64,000 nt of DNA from Halomonas litopenaei (GCF_017303055.1 NZ_JAEKJT010000010.1:124001-188000), one strand, 5' to 3'. Positions 1 through 8,976 are shown, numbered from the stretch's first letter. Made by a program: numbers and translations. The notes: generated by a model not told the origin, from the sequence alone.

Positions 1-1112
1 GTCAGCGGCTCGCGTCCCGGCGTGGGCAGGTCAAACCGCACAATCGCCCAACGGAACAGGCCGTAGTAGACAAGCCCGATGACCACGCCGACCGGCAACA
101 TCATCCATCCATTGGTGGACAGGCCGTAGGACAGGGCATAGTCGAAGGCCCCGGCGGAGAAGGTAAAGCCCAGCTTGACGTCGAGCCACTGCATGATGGC
201 CATGCTGAGACCGGTCATCACCGCATGGAAGGCGTAGAGCAGCGGTGCGAGGAACATGAAGGTGAACTCGATGGGTTCCGTCACCCCGGTCAGGAAGGCG
301 GTCAGTGCCAGTGATAGCAGCAGCCCTCCGACCTGGGCCCGACGTCCCTTGTCGGCGGTGTGGTACATGGCCAGTGCCGCCGCCGGCAGGCCAAACATCA
401 TCACCGGGAAGAAGCCCGCCATGAAGCCACCGGCAGTCGGATCTCCGGCAAAGAAGCGATTGAGATCGCCGGTGGCGTCGCCAAAGCTGCCGAAGACAAA
501 CCACACAAAGCTGTTGAGGACGTGGTGCAGGCCGGTGACGATCAACAGGCGATTGAGTGCGCCGTAGACAAACTTGCCGAAAGCGCCAGCGTCAATCAGC
601 CAATGGCCAACGGTGTCGATGGCGTGCTGTATTGGCGGCCAGCCCCAACCAAAGGCGATGCCCAGTACCACGCCAGCAAGGCCAGTGGCGATGGGGACGA
701 AACGCCGGCCACCAAAAAACGCCAGATAGTCGGGTAGCTTGATGGCCTTGAAGCGGTTGTACAGTAGCCCCGCGACGGTTCCCATGATGATACCCGCCAG
801 CACTCCCATGTTGATCTCGGGGTTGAGACTTTCCAGCACCGCATCCAGCACCAGATAGCCGATGACCCCGGCAAGGCCCGCAGCACCATTGCTGTCGTCG
901 GCAAAGCCGACGGCCAGTCCTATGGCAAAGATCAACGCCAGGTTGGCGAAGATCGCCTGGCCAGCGCTGGCCACAAAGGCAATGTCGAGAAGGTCAGGCT
1001 GCCCCAGCCGCAGCAGCAGGCCGGCGACCGGCAAGACGGCGATCGGCAGCATCAACGAACGCCCCAGCAGCTGCAGCGCAGCCATCAGGCGTGAGCCCAG
1101 TGAGCTTGTCAT
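1..1112 (-). CDS. nagE: N-acetylglucosamine PTS permease, EIIC part (partial)
   Basis: Inner-membrane permease that imports N-acetylglucosamine and phosphorylates it during passage. About 370 N-terminal residues are in the window and the gene runs off the left edge, so the EIIB domain is not seen. The protein opens with SLMLPIAVLPVAGLLLRLG, the usual start of the glucose/GlcNAc EIIC family. It also shows ITGLHHVLNSF-like (here VTGLHHVLNSFVW), a Gly-rich FFPVMMFGLPAAALAMY helix and the family signature LTGVTEPIEFTFMFLAP. Its ATG overlaps the nagF stop as ATGA, so the two are translationally coupled. EIIA is supplied by the upstream nagF product. The GlcNAc assignment rests on the nagA/nagB-II neighbours; a glucose EIIC would look similar. 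Confidence 0.93.
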   Translation of the reverse strand, partial: MTSSLGSRLMAALQLLGRSLMLPIAVLPVAGLLLRLGQPDLLDIAFVASAGQAIFANLALIFAIGLAVGFADDSNGAAGLAGVIGYLVLDAVLESLNPEINMGVLAGIIMGTVAGLLYNRFKAIKLPDYLAFFGGRRFVPIATGLAGVVLGIAFGWGWPPIQHAIDTVGHWLIDAGAFGKFVYGALNRLLIVTGLHHVLNSFVWFVFGSFGDATGDLNRFFAGDPTAGGFMAGFFPVMMFGLPAAALAMYHTADKGRRAQVGGLLLSLALTAFLTGVTEPIEFTFMFLAPLLYAFHAVMTGLSMAIMQWLDVKLGFTFSAGAFDYALSYGLSTNGWMMLPVGVVIGLVYYGLFRWAIVRFDLPTPGREPL

Positions 1113-3676
1113 GTCATGATCCTCTCGGAAGGTGTCTCGGCGACCAGCGCGGCCTCTACCAGTTGCGTCAGTGCATGGCGCACCGATGCAGCGTCTGGCA
1201 TCCCCAGCAGGGTATCGATTTCGCGCGCGATCACGCTGGCATCCAGGCGTCGCAAGCGCGCCTTCACCGCCGCTACGCTGGCCGGCTCCACCGATAGCTC
1301 GGAGACGCCCATGGCCACCAACAGAGGACCCGCAAGCTCATCGCCGGCTGCCGCTCCGCACACTCCCACCGGGCAGCGCCCCCCGGTGCCCGCCAGGGTC
1401 GCCTGAATCAGTCGCAGCACGCCGGGGTGAAGCACATCCGCCCGGGCCGCCAGCAGCGCATCCTCGCGATCCATGGCCAGCCCATACTGGGTCAGATCGT
1501 TGGTACCGATCGACAGAAAGTCAGCCACCTTGGCCATGGCGGCGGAACATAGCGCCGCACTGGGTACTTCGATCATCGCTCCCAGCAGCGGCAGTTCGGT
1601 CAGGCGCATGTCGGCCGCCATTGCCTCCATGCGCTCGCGCACCCATTCGAGCTCGCTGGCATCGCTGACCATCGGCACCATGATGCGCAGATGACGCAGC
1701 GGCTTGACCCCCAGCAAGGCGCGTAGCTGGGTATCCAGCAATTCAGGGTGAGACTGCCACAGGCGCATGCCGCGGACCCCGAGGGCAGGGTTGGGTGACG
1801 ACGGCAGCGTCAGGTACGGCAGCTGCTTGTCGGCGCCGATATCCAGGGTGCGGATAATCACTGGCTTGGCGCCCAGGGCATCAACGCTGGCCTGATATTC
1901 CTCACGCTGCTGTGCTTCGCTGGGCGCCGAGTCCCGCCCCAGGAACAGAAACTCGCTGCGCATCAGGCCGACACCATCCGCCCCACTGGCGCTTGCCTGG
2001 CGGGCCTCTTCGGCGCTGCCGATATTGGCGGCGACCTCTACCATGCGGCTATCGCGGGTCACCACTTCCAGGTGTGCCTGGCTGCGTTCTTCTTCGGCGC
2101 GGGCGGCCCGGACGGCGATCTCCTTCACCACCTGTTCGCAACGAGGCTGGTCAGGCGTCAGCTCCAGCCGCCCCTTGTCGGCATCCAGCACTACCGTGCT
2201 ACCGTGATGGGCATCGGCTGCCTCAAGCAGCGCGCCGCCCATGGCCACCAGACAGGGCACGCCCCGGGCGCGGGCCATGATCGCTACGTGGGAGGTGGTA
2301 CCGCCCGCCGCCAGGCAGAGCCCCGCCGGATCATGCTGGCACAGCTCGACGAAGGATGAGGGAGTGAGATCATCGGCCACGACAATGGCGTCTGCCGGCA
2401 GCTCCCCCAGGGCCGTTGACGGGCCATCACTGAAGGTCAGCATCACTTGACGCTGAAGGTCTCTCAGGTCAGCGATGCGACCGATCAAGATGGCGTTGCC
2501 GGTGGCGCGAAGGCGGTCGGCTTCTGCGTCCAGGGCTTCACGCCAGGCTTGCCCCGGACTGAGCCCCTCTTCCAGCCTGCTGACCGCCGATGCCACCAGG
2601 TCCGGATCTTCCAACCACGCCTGATGGGCTTCGAACACCTCAGCTTCGGCCTGCTGGCCTTCACGCAAGGCGCGTGTCCTGGACGCCTCAAGCTGCGCCC
2701 CTACCTGCTCCAGCGCCGCCATCAAGCGTGGACACTCCACCTGACGACCGTGCCCTTCTAGCGGCACCTCAGGCAACCTGACGCTCAACACCGAAAGCGG
2801 CCCACTGGCCATCCCGCGACTGGCTGTCAGGCCCCCTAATTGTCCAGGTTCCAGCTCCCCTGCAGCGGGGGCCGCCTGCTGAATGTCACCGGCGCCATGG
2901 CCTTCCGCTGTGGTCAGCAGGGCAACAGCACTGGCCATTGCCGCCTCAGCGTTGGCCCCTTCCACCTTGATCTGCACCGCATCGCCACACTCAAGCCCGA
3001 GATTCATCAGTGCGCTGACACTGCCGGAGCTCGCGGTGCGCGCCTTGGCACCCAGGCTCATGACGACCTGGTGGTCGCGGGCAATCGCCCTGAGCCTGGC
3101 CGCCGGACGTGCGTGCAGTCCCGCTTCAATGGCCAGCGTAACCGTGCGCTCGAGCTTTGGCCCCGCCGGCTCAACGCCAGCGACGCCGCCGGCCACCGCT
3201 GAGCTTGCCGGGCCCAGCACGATCAGTGGTTCCCCTCGCTGTACGATATCGCCGGCACGCAGCTCCAGCTCGATCCACTGGCGCTCACCGCTATCCAGCA
3301 CGACCATGGGCGTCACCAACGAGGCAGCGTCGCAGGCCAGCTGGTCCAGGTCGAAGTAACACAGAGGTTCGCCTGCCTGTACCCGTTGCCCCTGGGTCAC
3401 GCAGGCCTCGATACCACGACCTTCGAGCATCACGGTGTCGAGTCCAAGGTGCACCAGGACCTCGATGCCCTCATCACTCCTGATGGTAAACGCATGATGG
3501 GTGCGAGCAGACTGAACCACTTCGCCGTCACAGGGGGCATGCAAGCACCCGCCTAGCGGGTCCAGGGCGATGCCCTGGCCGAGACTGCCCTCGGCGAACA
3601 CTGGATCCGGGACGTCGGCCAGGGGGACCACCACCCCCTTGACCGGCGCCACCAGGGTGACATTGCTCAAAACCAT
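1109..3676 (-). CDS. nagF: Multiphosphoryl transfer protein EIIA-HPr-EI
   Basis: An 855-residue cytosolic fusion that carries phosphate from phosphoenolpyruvate to NagE. Residues 1-150 are an EIIA of the glucose type with the phosphorylatable His in VLVHLGLDTV. Residues about 170-260 are HPr with GLHARPAA. The rest is Enzyme I, with the active-site His in GGTTSHVAIMARARG, the PEP-binding GVGLMRSEFLFLGRD and SIGTNDLTQY. All three phospho-histidines are present, so the pathway needs no general PTS protein. A GGAG lies seven bases before the chosen ATG. The same order (regulator, nagA, SIS deaminase, EIIA-HPr-EI, EIIBC) is known from Pseudomonas. The gap to nagB-II is 56 bp. Confidence 0.96.
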   Translation of the reverse strand: MVLSNVTLVAPVKGVVVPLADVPDPVFAEGSLGQGIALDPLGGCLHAPCDGEVVQSARTHHAFTIRSDEGIEVLVHLGLDTVMLEGRGIEACVTQGQRVQAGEPLCYFDLDQLACDAASLVTPMVVLDSGERQWIELELRAGDIVQRGEPLIVLGPASSAVAGGVAGVEPAGPKLERTVTLAIEAGLHARPAARLRAIARDHQVVMSLGAKARTASSGSVSALMNLGLECGDAVQIKVEGANAEAAMASAVALLTTAEGHGAGDIQQAAPAAGELEPGQLGGLTASRGMASGPLSVLSVRLPEVPLEGHGRQVECPRLMAALEQVGAQLEASRTRALREGQQAEAEVFEAHQAWLEDPDLVASAVSRLEEGLSPGQAWREALDAEADRLRATGNAILIGRIADLRDLQRQVMLTFSDGPSTALGELPADAIVVADDLTPSSFVELCQHDPAGLCLAAGGTTSHVAIMARARGVPCLVAMGGALLEAADAHHGSTVVLDADKGRLELTPDQPRCEQVVKEIAVRAARAEEERSQAHLEVVTRDSRMVEVAANIGSAEEARQASASGADGVGLMRSEFLFLGRDSAPSEAQQREEYQASVDALGAKPVIIRTLDIGADKQLPYLTLPSSPNPALGVRGMRLWQSHPELLDTQLRALLGVKPLRHLRIMVPMVSDASELEWVRERMEAMAADMRLTELPLLGAMIEVPSAALCSAAMAKVADFLSIGTNDLTQYGLAMDREDALLAARADVLHPGVLRLIQATLAGTGGRCPVGVCGAAAGDELAGPLLVAMGVSELSVEPASVAAVKARLRRLDASVIAREIDTLLGMPDAASVRHALTQLVEAALVAETPSERIMT

Positions 3677-3732
3677 GATCTGCTCCGTATCGTTGTCATT
3701 GAGGAGAGGACGCTTGGGTGGAAGGGATCGCG

Positions 3733-4752
3733 CTAGACCGTGCAGGTCACCTTGCGCAGGTGACGGGGCTGATCAGGATCGATCCCCCTCGCCTCGGCGA
3801 GACGTGCCACCATCGGATAGAAGCTCTGAATGACGGACAGCGGCTCAAGGGCCTCATGGCTGGTGCCGGTCAGCGTCAGCTGTCGCCGGGCCACCCTCTC
3901 GTCAGCGGCGAGCAGCACCTTGGCCCCGACGCCTTCCAGCCATTCTGCCAGCTCCAGCAGACCGGCCTGCTCGGCGCCTGGGGGAGCGAACACCAGCACC
4001 GGGTAGCCGGGCTCGATCAACGCCATCGGCCCATGCTTGACCTCAGCTCCGCTGAACGGCTCGGCTTGGATACCGCAGGTTTCCTTGAACTTGAGCGCGG
4101 CCTCCTGGGCGATCCCCAGGCCGGCGCCACGTCCAATCACCATCAAGCGATCGACATCCTTGAGCGCTTCCACGGCAGGGCTCCAGTCCTGAGCGGCAGC
4201 CTCCACCAACCGATCGGGAAGCTCGTTGAGTGCGCCCAGCAGCATGGCACTCTCGTTCCAGTGCGCCAGTAACTGGGCCCCAGCACTCAGGGTCGCCAGG
4301 AAGCTCTTGGTGGCTGCCACGCTGCGTTCTTCTCCGGCGAACAGCGGTATCTCGATATCGCTGGCCTGCCCAAGTGGCGATTCAGCGGTGTTGACCAAGG
4401 CCAGAGTGGTAGCGCCTCCCTGCTTCAGAGCGCGCTGGCTGACCACTAGATCGGGGCTCTGGCCCGACTGGGAAATGGCAATGGATAGCTGTCCCTGAAG
4501 CTTCCAGGGGGTGCGTGCAAGCGTCGACAGGGAGGGCGGCAGCGATGCCACCGGTATCCCCCGGGCCTGCATGCACAGATAGGCCAGATAGCTGGCGGCG
4601 TGATCCGAGCTGCCCCGCGCCACCGTCACGGCAGCGCTGGGCGCTTCATGGCGCAGCCGCTCCCCCAGATCGCGCAGCAGAGTCTGGTTACGCGCCAGCT
4701 GGCCGCGCAGTCGTTCCGGCGCATTCAGCGCCTCTTCAAGCATGAGTGACAT
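3733..4752 (-). CDS. nagB-II: Glucosamine-6-phosphate deaminase, SIS type
   Basis: A 339-residue protein with two SIS sugar-phosphate isomerase domains. It resembles the C-terminal half of GlmS but lacks the glutamine amidotransferase domain. By family and context it deaminates glucosamine-6-phosphate to fructose-6-phosphate, replacing classical NagB. Visible features are VARGSSDHAASYLAYL and ISQSGQSPDLV in the first SIS domain, GRGAGLGIAQEAALKFKE in the second, and the C-terminal signature PRHLRKVTCTV. The ATG at 4752 follows AGGAGA by six bases, and the start overlaps the end of nagA by 17 bp. An ATG at 4743 is the alternative. AgaS-type activity on another amino sugar cannot be excluded. 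Confidence 0.9.
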   Translation of the reverse strand: MSLMLEEALNAPERLRGQLARNQTLLRDLGERLRHEAPSAAVTVARGSSDHAASYLAYLCMQARGIPVASLPPSLSTLARTPWKLQGQLSIAISQSGQSPDLVVSQRALKQGGATTLALVNTAESPLGQASDIEIPLFAGEERSVAATKSFLATLSAGAQLLAHWNESAMLLGALNELPDRLVEAAAQDWSPAVEALKDVDRLMVIGRGAGLGIAQEAALKFKETCGIQAEPFSGAEVKHGPMALIEPGYPVLVFAPPGAEQAGLLELAEWLEGVGAKVLLAADERVARRQLTLTGTSHEALEPLSVIQSFYPMVARLAEARGIDPDQPRHLRKVTCTV

Positions 4753-5872
4753 GGGGGTCTCCTGACACCAGATGACCATCCAGGTGGACAGCCAAAAGCG
4801 TTAACTGGGGATCGAGCGTGACGACATCGGCGCGCGCACCAACCTCCAGGCGGCCCACGTCGGTGCGCCCAAGAAAGTCGGCGGGAAAACGCGACAAGCG
4901 ATCCGAGGCCTCGGCCAGGCTGAGGCCGAGACCGACGAAGTTGCGCAGCGCCTGATCCATCGTCAGCGTGCTGCCCGCAAGGGTGCCGTCTGCCAGGCGC
5001 ACACCGCCCAGGCACTTGGAGACCGTCTGGCTTCCCAGGCGGTAGTCGCCATCGGGCATGCCTGCCGCCGCGGTGGAGTCGGTCACCGCATACAGGCGCG
5101 GGATACAGCGAAGCGCAGTGCGAATAGCCCCAGGATGAACGTGCAACAGATCCGGGATGATCTCGGCATACTCAGCGTGGGCTAGCGCAGCACCGGCCAT
5201 GCCGGGCTTGCGGTGATGCAGGCCGGTCATGGCATTGAACAGGTGGGTAAAGCCACAGGCGCCATGTGCCAAGGCTTCCACCCCGTCCTCGTAGCTGCCC
5301 AGGGTGTGGCCCAGCTGAACCTTGACGCCCTGTTCGCTGAGGTGACGAATCACCTCACCATGGCCGCTGATCTCGGCGGCCAGTGTGACCACCAGGATCG
5401 GGGCCAGCGCCAGCAACTCGTCCATCTCGGCCACGCTGGCGACCTGGGCATGGGCCGGCTGGGCACCGAGCTTGCCAGGGTTGATGTAGGGTCCTTCGAG
5501 ATGCACGCCCAGGACTCGCGATGCCTGGGGCTCCGGCTCACGCATGTAGGTCGAGATCTCCCGCAGCACCGCGCGGACCTGTGCCGGAGTGGCGGTCATG
5601 GTCGTCGCCAGCAGGCTGGTCGTACCAAAGCGCAGGTGAGTGCGTGCCAGGGTCGCCACCGAGGCGGCCCCCTCCATCGCGTCCGCTCCCCCGCCGCCAT
5701 GCACGTGCAGGTCAATGAATCCCGGAATCAGCCGCGGAGCATCGTTTTGCTCAGGGTCGACGGGGCGACCTTCTATCGCGGCAATGCGGCCATCTTCCAG
5801 CCGCATGTGACCCAGCAACCAGCCCTCCGGGGTCAATATATTGCCGCTCAAGCGGGTAGCAGCGATCGTCAT
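4736..5872 (-). CDS. nagA: N-acetylglucosamine-6-phosphate deacetylase
   Basis: A 378-residue amidohydrolase that removes acetate from GlcNAc-6-phosphate, the first cytosolic step of GlcNAc use. Motifs are FIDLHVHGGGGADAMEG (metal/substrate loop), HLEGPYINPGKLGAQPAHA, the His-rich HLFNAMTGLHHRKPGMAGA and the catalytic Asp region AVTDSTAAAGMPDGDY. The ATG at 5872 has AGGAGG five bases upstream and is preferred over an in-frame GTG six bases earlier. The gene follows nagR by nine bases and overlaps the next gene, as expected inside one operon. Confidence 0.97.
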   Translation of the reverse strand: MTIAATRLSGNILTPEGWLLGHMRLEDGRIAAIEGRPVDPEQNDAPRLIPGFIDLHVHGGGGADAMEGAASVATLARTHLRFGTTSLLATTMTATPAQVRAVLREISTYMREPEPQASRVLGVHLEGPYINPGKLGAQPAHAQVASVAEMDELLALAPILVVTLAAEISGHGEVIRHLSEQGVKVQLGHTLGSYEDGVEALAHGACGFTHLFNAMTGLHHRKPGMAGAALAHAEYAEIIPDLLHVHPGAIRTALRCIPRLYAVTDSTAAAGMPDGDYRLGSQTVSKCLGGVRLADGTLAGSTLTMDQALRNFVGLGLSLAEASDRLSRFPADFLGRTDVGRLEVGARADVVTLDPQLTLLAVHLDGHLVSGDPHVTHA

Positions 5873-5881
5873 GGACACCTC

Positions 5882-6616
5882 CTAGCGGACAAGCTCAACG
5901 GTGAAGTCGTAATAGTCAGTGCGACAGTAAGTAACGCTTAACTCGGCAGGAGTGTCGTCGGCGAGAAACCCCAGACGGGTGACCTTGAGCAGCGCTTGCC
6001 CTGGTGCTACCTGGGCCAGGGCGGCCAGCTCGGCATCGGCATTGACCGCCGTCACCTGCTGGCGCGCGCGGACGATCGGCGTACCGGCGTCCTCCAGCCA
6101 GCGGTAGAGGGACACATCCACATCCATGGGGTTGGGCAACACCGTGACCGGCAGGCAGCTTTCTTCGACCGCCATCACCACATCGTCGGCAAGGCGCAGA
6201 CGCTTGAGCCGTGACACCTGGGCGTTGCTGGACAGCCCGAGGCGAAGGTTCTCCTCACTGCCGGGCTGGCAACGCTCACGTGCGATCCACTCCGAGCGAG
6301 GCTGAAACCCCCGCCTGGTCAACATCTCGCTGAAGCTGGTCAGGCGCGTCAGAGACTGGTCCATGCTAGGCCGGATAAAGGTGCCAGAACCGCGATCCCG
6401 TCGAATCAGGCCCGTCGTTTCCAGCTGATCAAGGGCCTTGCGGGCGGTAATTCTGGACACACCCAGCGCTTCGGCCAGGTTGCGTTCGGATGGCAAGGCT
6501 TCGCCGGCACGCCACTCGCCTCCGCGAATCGCGGCCTCCAGCTCATTCGCCAGCTGCCGATACAGGGGGGTGGCCAGCGTTCCATCAAGTCTTAGACGAT
6601 CGAATCGTGAATCCAT
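5882..6616 (-). CDS. nagR: GntR/HutC-family regulator of the nag operon
   Basis: A 244-residue transcription factor and first gene of the operon, so it is probably autoregulated. The N-terminal winged helix (residues about 15-80) contains PLYRQLANELEAAIRGG, LPSERNLAEALGVSRITARK and GLIRRDRGSGTFI. The C-terminal part (about 90-244) has the UTRA effector fold of the HutC subfamily, which in NagR proteins binds amino-sugar phosphates. The ATG at 6616 follows GAGGAC. Upstream in-frame starts would run into the promoter repeats and are rejected. The target is very likely the repeat block at 6641-6698. The effector identity is inferred from context. Confidence 0.9.
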   Translation of the reverse strand: MDSRFDRLRLDGTLATPLYRQLANELEAAIRGGEWRAGEALPSERNLAEALGVSRITARKALDQLETTGLIRRDRGSGTFIRPSMDQSLTRLTSFSEMLTRRGFQPRSEWIARERCQPGSEENLRLGLSSNAQVSRLKRLRLADDVVMAVEESCLPVTVLPNPMDVDVSLYRWLEDAGTPIVRARQQVTAVNADAELAALAQVAPGQALLKVTRLGFLADDTPAELSVTYCRTDYYDFTVELVR

Positions 6617-6640
6617 GGCGGTCAGGTCCTCGGAGCTAAT

Positions 6641-6698
6641 AGGACCAATATAGCTCCACATGAAGACCAATTGAATACCAATCTAGTACCACATTGGT
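6641..6698 (-). promoter_or_regulatory. nag promoter covered by 11-bp phased repeats
   Basis: On the minus strand a -35-like TTCAAT (6675-6670), 17-bp spacer and -10 TATATT (6652-6647) place transcription start about 24 bases before nagR. On the plus strand the core CCA recurs exactly every 11 bp in 11-mers starting at 6641, 6652, 6663, 6674 and 6685. Three of them read ACCAAT and two end in CCACA. An inverted ATTGGT lies at 6693-6698. The block covers the whole core promoter, which fits repression by NagR or a cooperative binding array. The -35 is weak. Binding is inference. Confidence 0.6.
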
Positions 6699-6862
6699 CG
6701 AACCCTGACTGTGCATTTCACGGCGAAGGGAGATGCCACTCAACACCCCGCCCGAGGTATCCAGCAGGGCGCGAAAGGAGGCCCCTGCTCTTGTCAGCGT
6801 GTCGGCAAGGGCCGATAAGTACCCACAAGATCTTGATTTCCCGTTGTCACCGAGCAAGGGGT

Positions 6863-6891
6863 TTGGCCGCCGCGCGAACAATCCGTATAGT
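6863..6891 (+). promoter_or_regulatory. Probable sigma-70 promoter of rnb
   Basis: The -35 is TTGGCC (6863-6868) and the -10 is TATAGT (6886-6891), separated by exactly 17 bp. The start would lie near 6898, about 26 bases before the rnb ATG. Confidence 0.6.
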
Positions 6892-6923
6892 GGCCCCCTT
6901 ATTCCCGCCACTCGATCGTGACC

Positions 6924-8864
6924 ATGCTGCAGAACAACGCCTTGCTGGCTCAGCTCAAGCAACAGATCCGCGATAACACCCCCCGTGTCACGGGTGTCAT
7001 CAAAGCCACCGAAAAAGGCTTCGGTTTTCTCGAAACCGATGATGGTGCGTCCTACTTTGTGCCACCTCCCGCGATGAAGAAGGTGCTGCACGGCGATCGC
7101 GTCGAGGCGGTGCTGCACGAAGAAGGTGAGCGCAAGTCGGTCGAACCCGACACCTTGATCGAAAGCAACATGGAGCGCTTCGTTGCCCGAGTGCAGCTGC
7201 GCGAGGGCCGCCTGGCGGTGGTGCCCGACCACCCGTCGATCAAGACCGCCCTCAAGGCGCGCATCAAGCGCAGCCTGGACGAAAACACCATCGGCGATGG
7301 GGACTGGGTCGTGGCACGACTGGTGCGCCACCCGCTCAAGCCGGATGACCGCGCCTTCTTCACCCAGATCGACGAACTGGTGGCCAAGACCGACGACCCC
7401 GCCGTGCCGTGGCGCGTCACCCTGGCCCGCCATGCCCTCGAGCAGGAATGCCCCGACGCCGGCACCGACTGGCCGCTGCGCGACGAAGGGCTCACCCGTG
7501 AGGACCTGACCGCGGAGCCGTTCTTCACCATCGACGGCGAGAAGACCCGCGACATGGACGACGCCCTGCGCGTCGAAGTCCGCGAGGACGGCGGCTGGCG
7601 CCTGTCGGTAGCCATCGCCGACCCCACCGCCTACGTGGAGGAAGGCCACGCCGCCGACCTCGAGGCCCGCACTCGTGCCTTCACCGTCTACCTGCCGGGC
7701 CAGAACGTCACCATGCTGCCCGAGCAGCTGGCCGATGATCTGTGCTCGCTGCACGAGGGCCAGGAACGCCCGGTGCTGGCCTGTCGCCTGGACGTCAACG
7801 CCGATGGCAGCCTCGGTGACTATCAGTTCTTCGCTGCCACCGCGCGTTCACAGGCTCGCCTGGTCTACGACAACGTCTCTGACTGGCTCGAGGGCCAGGG
7901 CGAGTGGGCACCTGAAGCGTCCATCGGCGATCAGCTCAAGGCCCTGCGTGATCTGACCGAGGCACGCACTCGCTGGCGTCAGGAGCACGCCCTGGTGTTC
8001 AAGGACCGTCCCGACTATGTCTTCGACCTGGACGAGGCCGGTAACGTGCTGGCGATCCGCACCGAAGAGCGGCGCATCGCCAACCGCATGATCGAAGAAT
8101 CGATGATCGCCGCCAATGCATGCTGCGCGGCGCTGCTGGCCGACAAGGTCGGTCATGGCATCTTCAACGTCCATCGTGCCTTCGAGGACGACAAGGCCGA
8201 GGCCGCCCAGAGCTTCCTGGAGACCCAGGACATCAGCGTCGAACGTGAGGCGCTGACCGACCTGTCCCGCTACAAGGAGCTCAAGCGCGCGCTGGAAAGT
8301 CGCGATGACGCCTGGCTGGATGCCCGCCTGCGCAAGTTCCAGGGCTTCACCGCCATGTCGGCCCAGCCGGGTCCGCACTTTGGCCTGGGACTGGCCGCCT
8401 ATGCCACCTGGACCTCCCCGATCCGCAAGTACGGCGACATGGTCAACCATCGCCTGATCAAGCGCGTGCTCAAGGGTGAGCAGGCCCCCAAGGAAGCCAG
8501 CATCGAGCTGACCGAACAGCTGACCGAGCGTCGTCGTCTCAACCGCCTGGCGGAACGTGACGTCAAGGATTGGCTGTACGTGCGCTATCTGACCCCGGCG
8601 GCCAAGCAGCAAGATGTGTTCGAGGCCGAGATCATCGCGATCAACCGCGGCGGCATGCGCGTGCGCCTGACCGCCAATGGCGCGACCGCCTTCGTCCCGG
8701 CTCCGCTGATGCACGCTGACCGCGACAAGGTGGTGGTGGACGACAAGGAAGGCCGCATTCAGATCGAAGGTGAAGAGCGCTTCAAGCTCGGCGACAGCGT
8801 GCGTGTCGCCCTGACCGAAGCCAAGGAAGAAACCCGCTCGCTGGTGGCCCAGCCCAGCGTCTGA
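6924..8864 (+). CDS. rnb: Exoribonuclease II
   Basis: A 646-residue 3'-5' exoribonuclease that degrades single-stranded RNA processively (E. coli RNase II has 644 residues). The N-terminus LLAQLKQQIRDN and the cold-shock domain KATEKGFGFLETDD match RNase II rather than the longer RNase R. The RNB catalytic domain has FFTIDGEKTRDMDDAL with the metal-binding aspartates and, near the end, YATWTSPIRKYGDMVNHR. A C-terminal S1 domain (EAEIIAINRGGMRVRL) follows. The ATG at 6924 matches the E. coli start by alignment; a GTG two codons earlier is possible. A strong terminator follows at 8943. Confidence 0.97.
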   Translation: MLQNNALLAQLKQQIRDNTPRVTGVIKATEKGFGFLETDDGASYFVPPPAMKKVLHGDRVEAVLHEEGERKSVEPDTLIESNMERFVARVQLREGRLAVVPDHPSIKTALKARIKRSLDENTIGDGDWVVARLVRHPLKPDDRAFFTQIDELVAKTDDPAVPWRVTLARHALEQECPDAGTDWPLRDEGLTREDLTAEPFFTIDGEKTRDMDDALRVEVREDGGWRLSVAIADPTAYVEEGHAADLEARTRAFTVYLPGQNVTMLPEQLADDLCSLHEGQERPVLACRLDVNADGSLGDYQFFAATARSQARLVYDNVSDWLEGQGEWAPEASIGDQLKALRDLTEARTRWRQEHALVFKDRPDYVFDLDEAGNVLAIRTEERRIANRMIEESMIAANACCAALLADKVGHGIFNVHRAFEDDKAEAAQSFLETQDISVEREALTDLSRYKELKRALESRDDAWLDARLRKFQGFTAMSAQPGPHFGLGLAAYATWTSPIRKYGDMVNHRLIKRVLKGEQAPKEASIELTEQLTERRRLNRLAERDVKDWLYVRYLTPAAKQQDVFEAEIIAINRGGMRVRLTANGATAFVPAPLMHADRDKVVVDDKEGRIQIEGEERFKLGDSVRVALTEAKEETRSLVAQPSV

Positions 8865-8876
8865 GCGGTTGCGCTA

Positions 8877-8908
8877 CCCGCTAGCGGCCAGACCGCGCCG
8901 CTAGCGGG
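8877..8908. repeat. Nested inverted repeat after rnb
   Basis: CCCGCTAGCGG (8877-8887) and CCGCTAGCGGG (8898-8908) form a perfect 11-bp inverted repeat with a 10-bp spacer. Each arm also contains a 10-bp palindrome, CCGCTAGCGG. It lies just downstream of the rnb stop and before the main terminator. The function is unknown. Confidence 0.6.
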
Positions 8909-8942
8909 CAGGGCTATCTAGCAGTGCGTATCGTGATAGAAC

Positions 8943-8976
8943 AAAAAAACGGCGACCTGTGGGTCGCCGTTTTTTT
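8943..8976 (+). terminator. Intrinsic terminator of rnb (probably bidirectional)
   Basis: An eight-base GC stem CGGCGACC / GGTCGCCG with a four-base loop is flanked by seven A before and seven T after, so it can act on both strands. Confidence 0.93.

Larger units (their letters stand above)
6617..6923. other. Divergent intergenic region nagR/rnb
   Basis: About 300 bp without a gene. It holds the phased repeats and promoter of the nag operon near 6641-6698, and the rnb promoter at 6863-6891. The stretch between them (about 6700-6860) shows no open frame or clear structure that I would call. Confidence 0.6.

Noticed and set aside
3733..4752. GlmS (glucosamine-6-phosphate synthase)
   Set aside because: The N-terminal glutaminase domain is absent, and the gene sits in a catabolic operon.
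6636..7754. A 372-codon frame opposite rnb that reaches the nag promoter
   Set aside because: It crosses the phased operator and covers rnb, whose RNB and S1 motifs are unmistakable.
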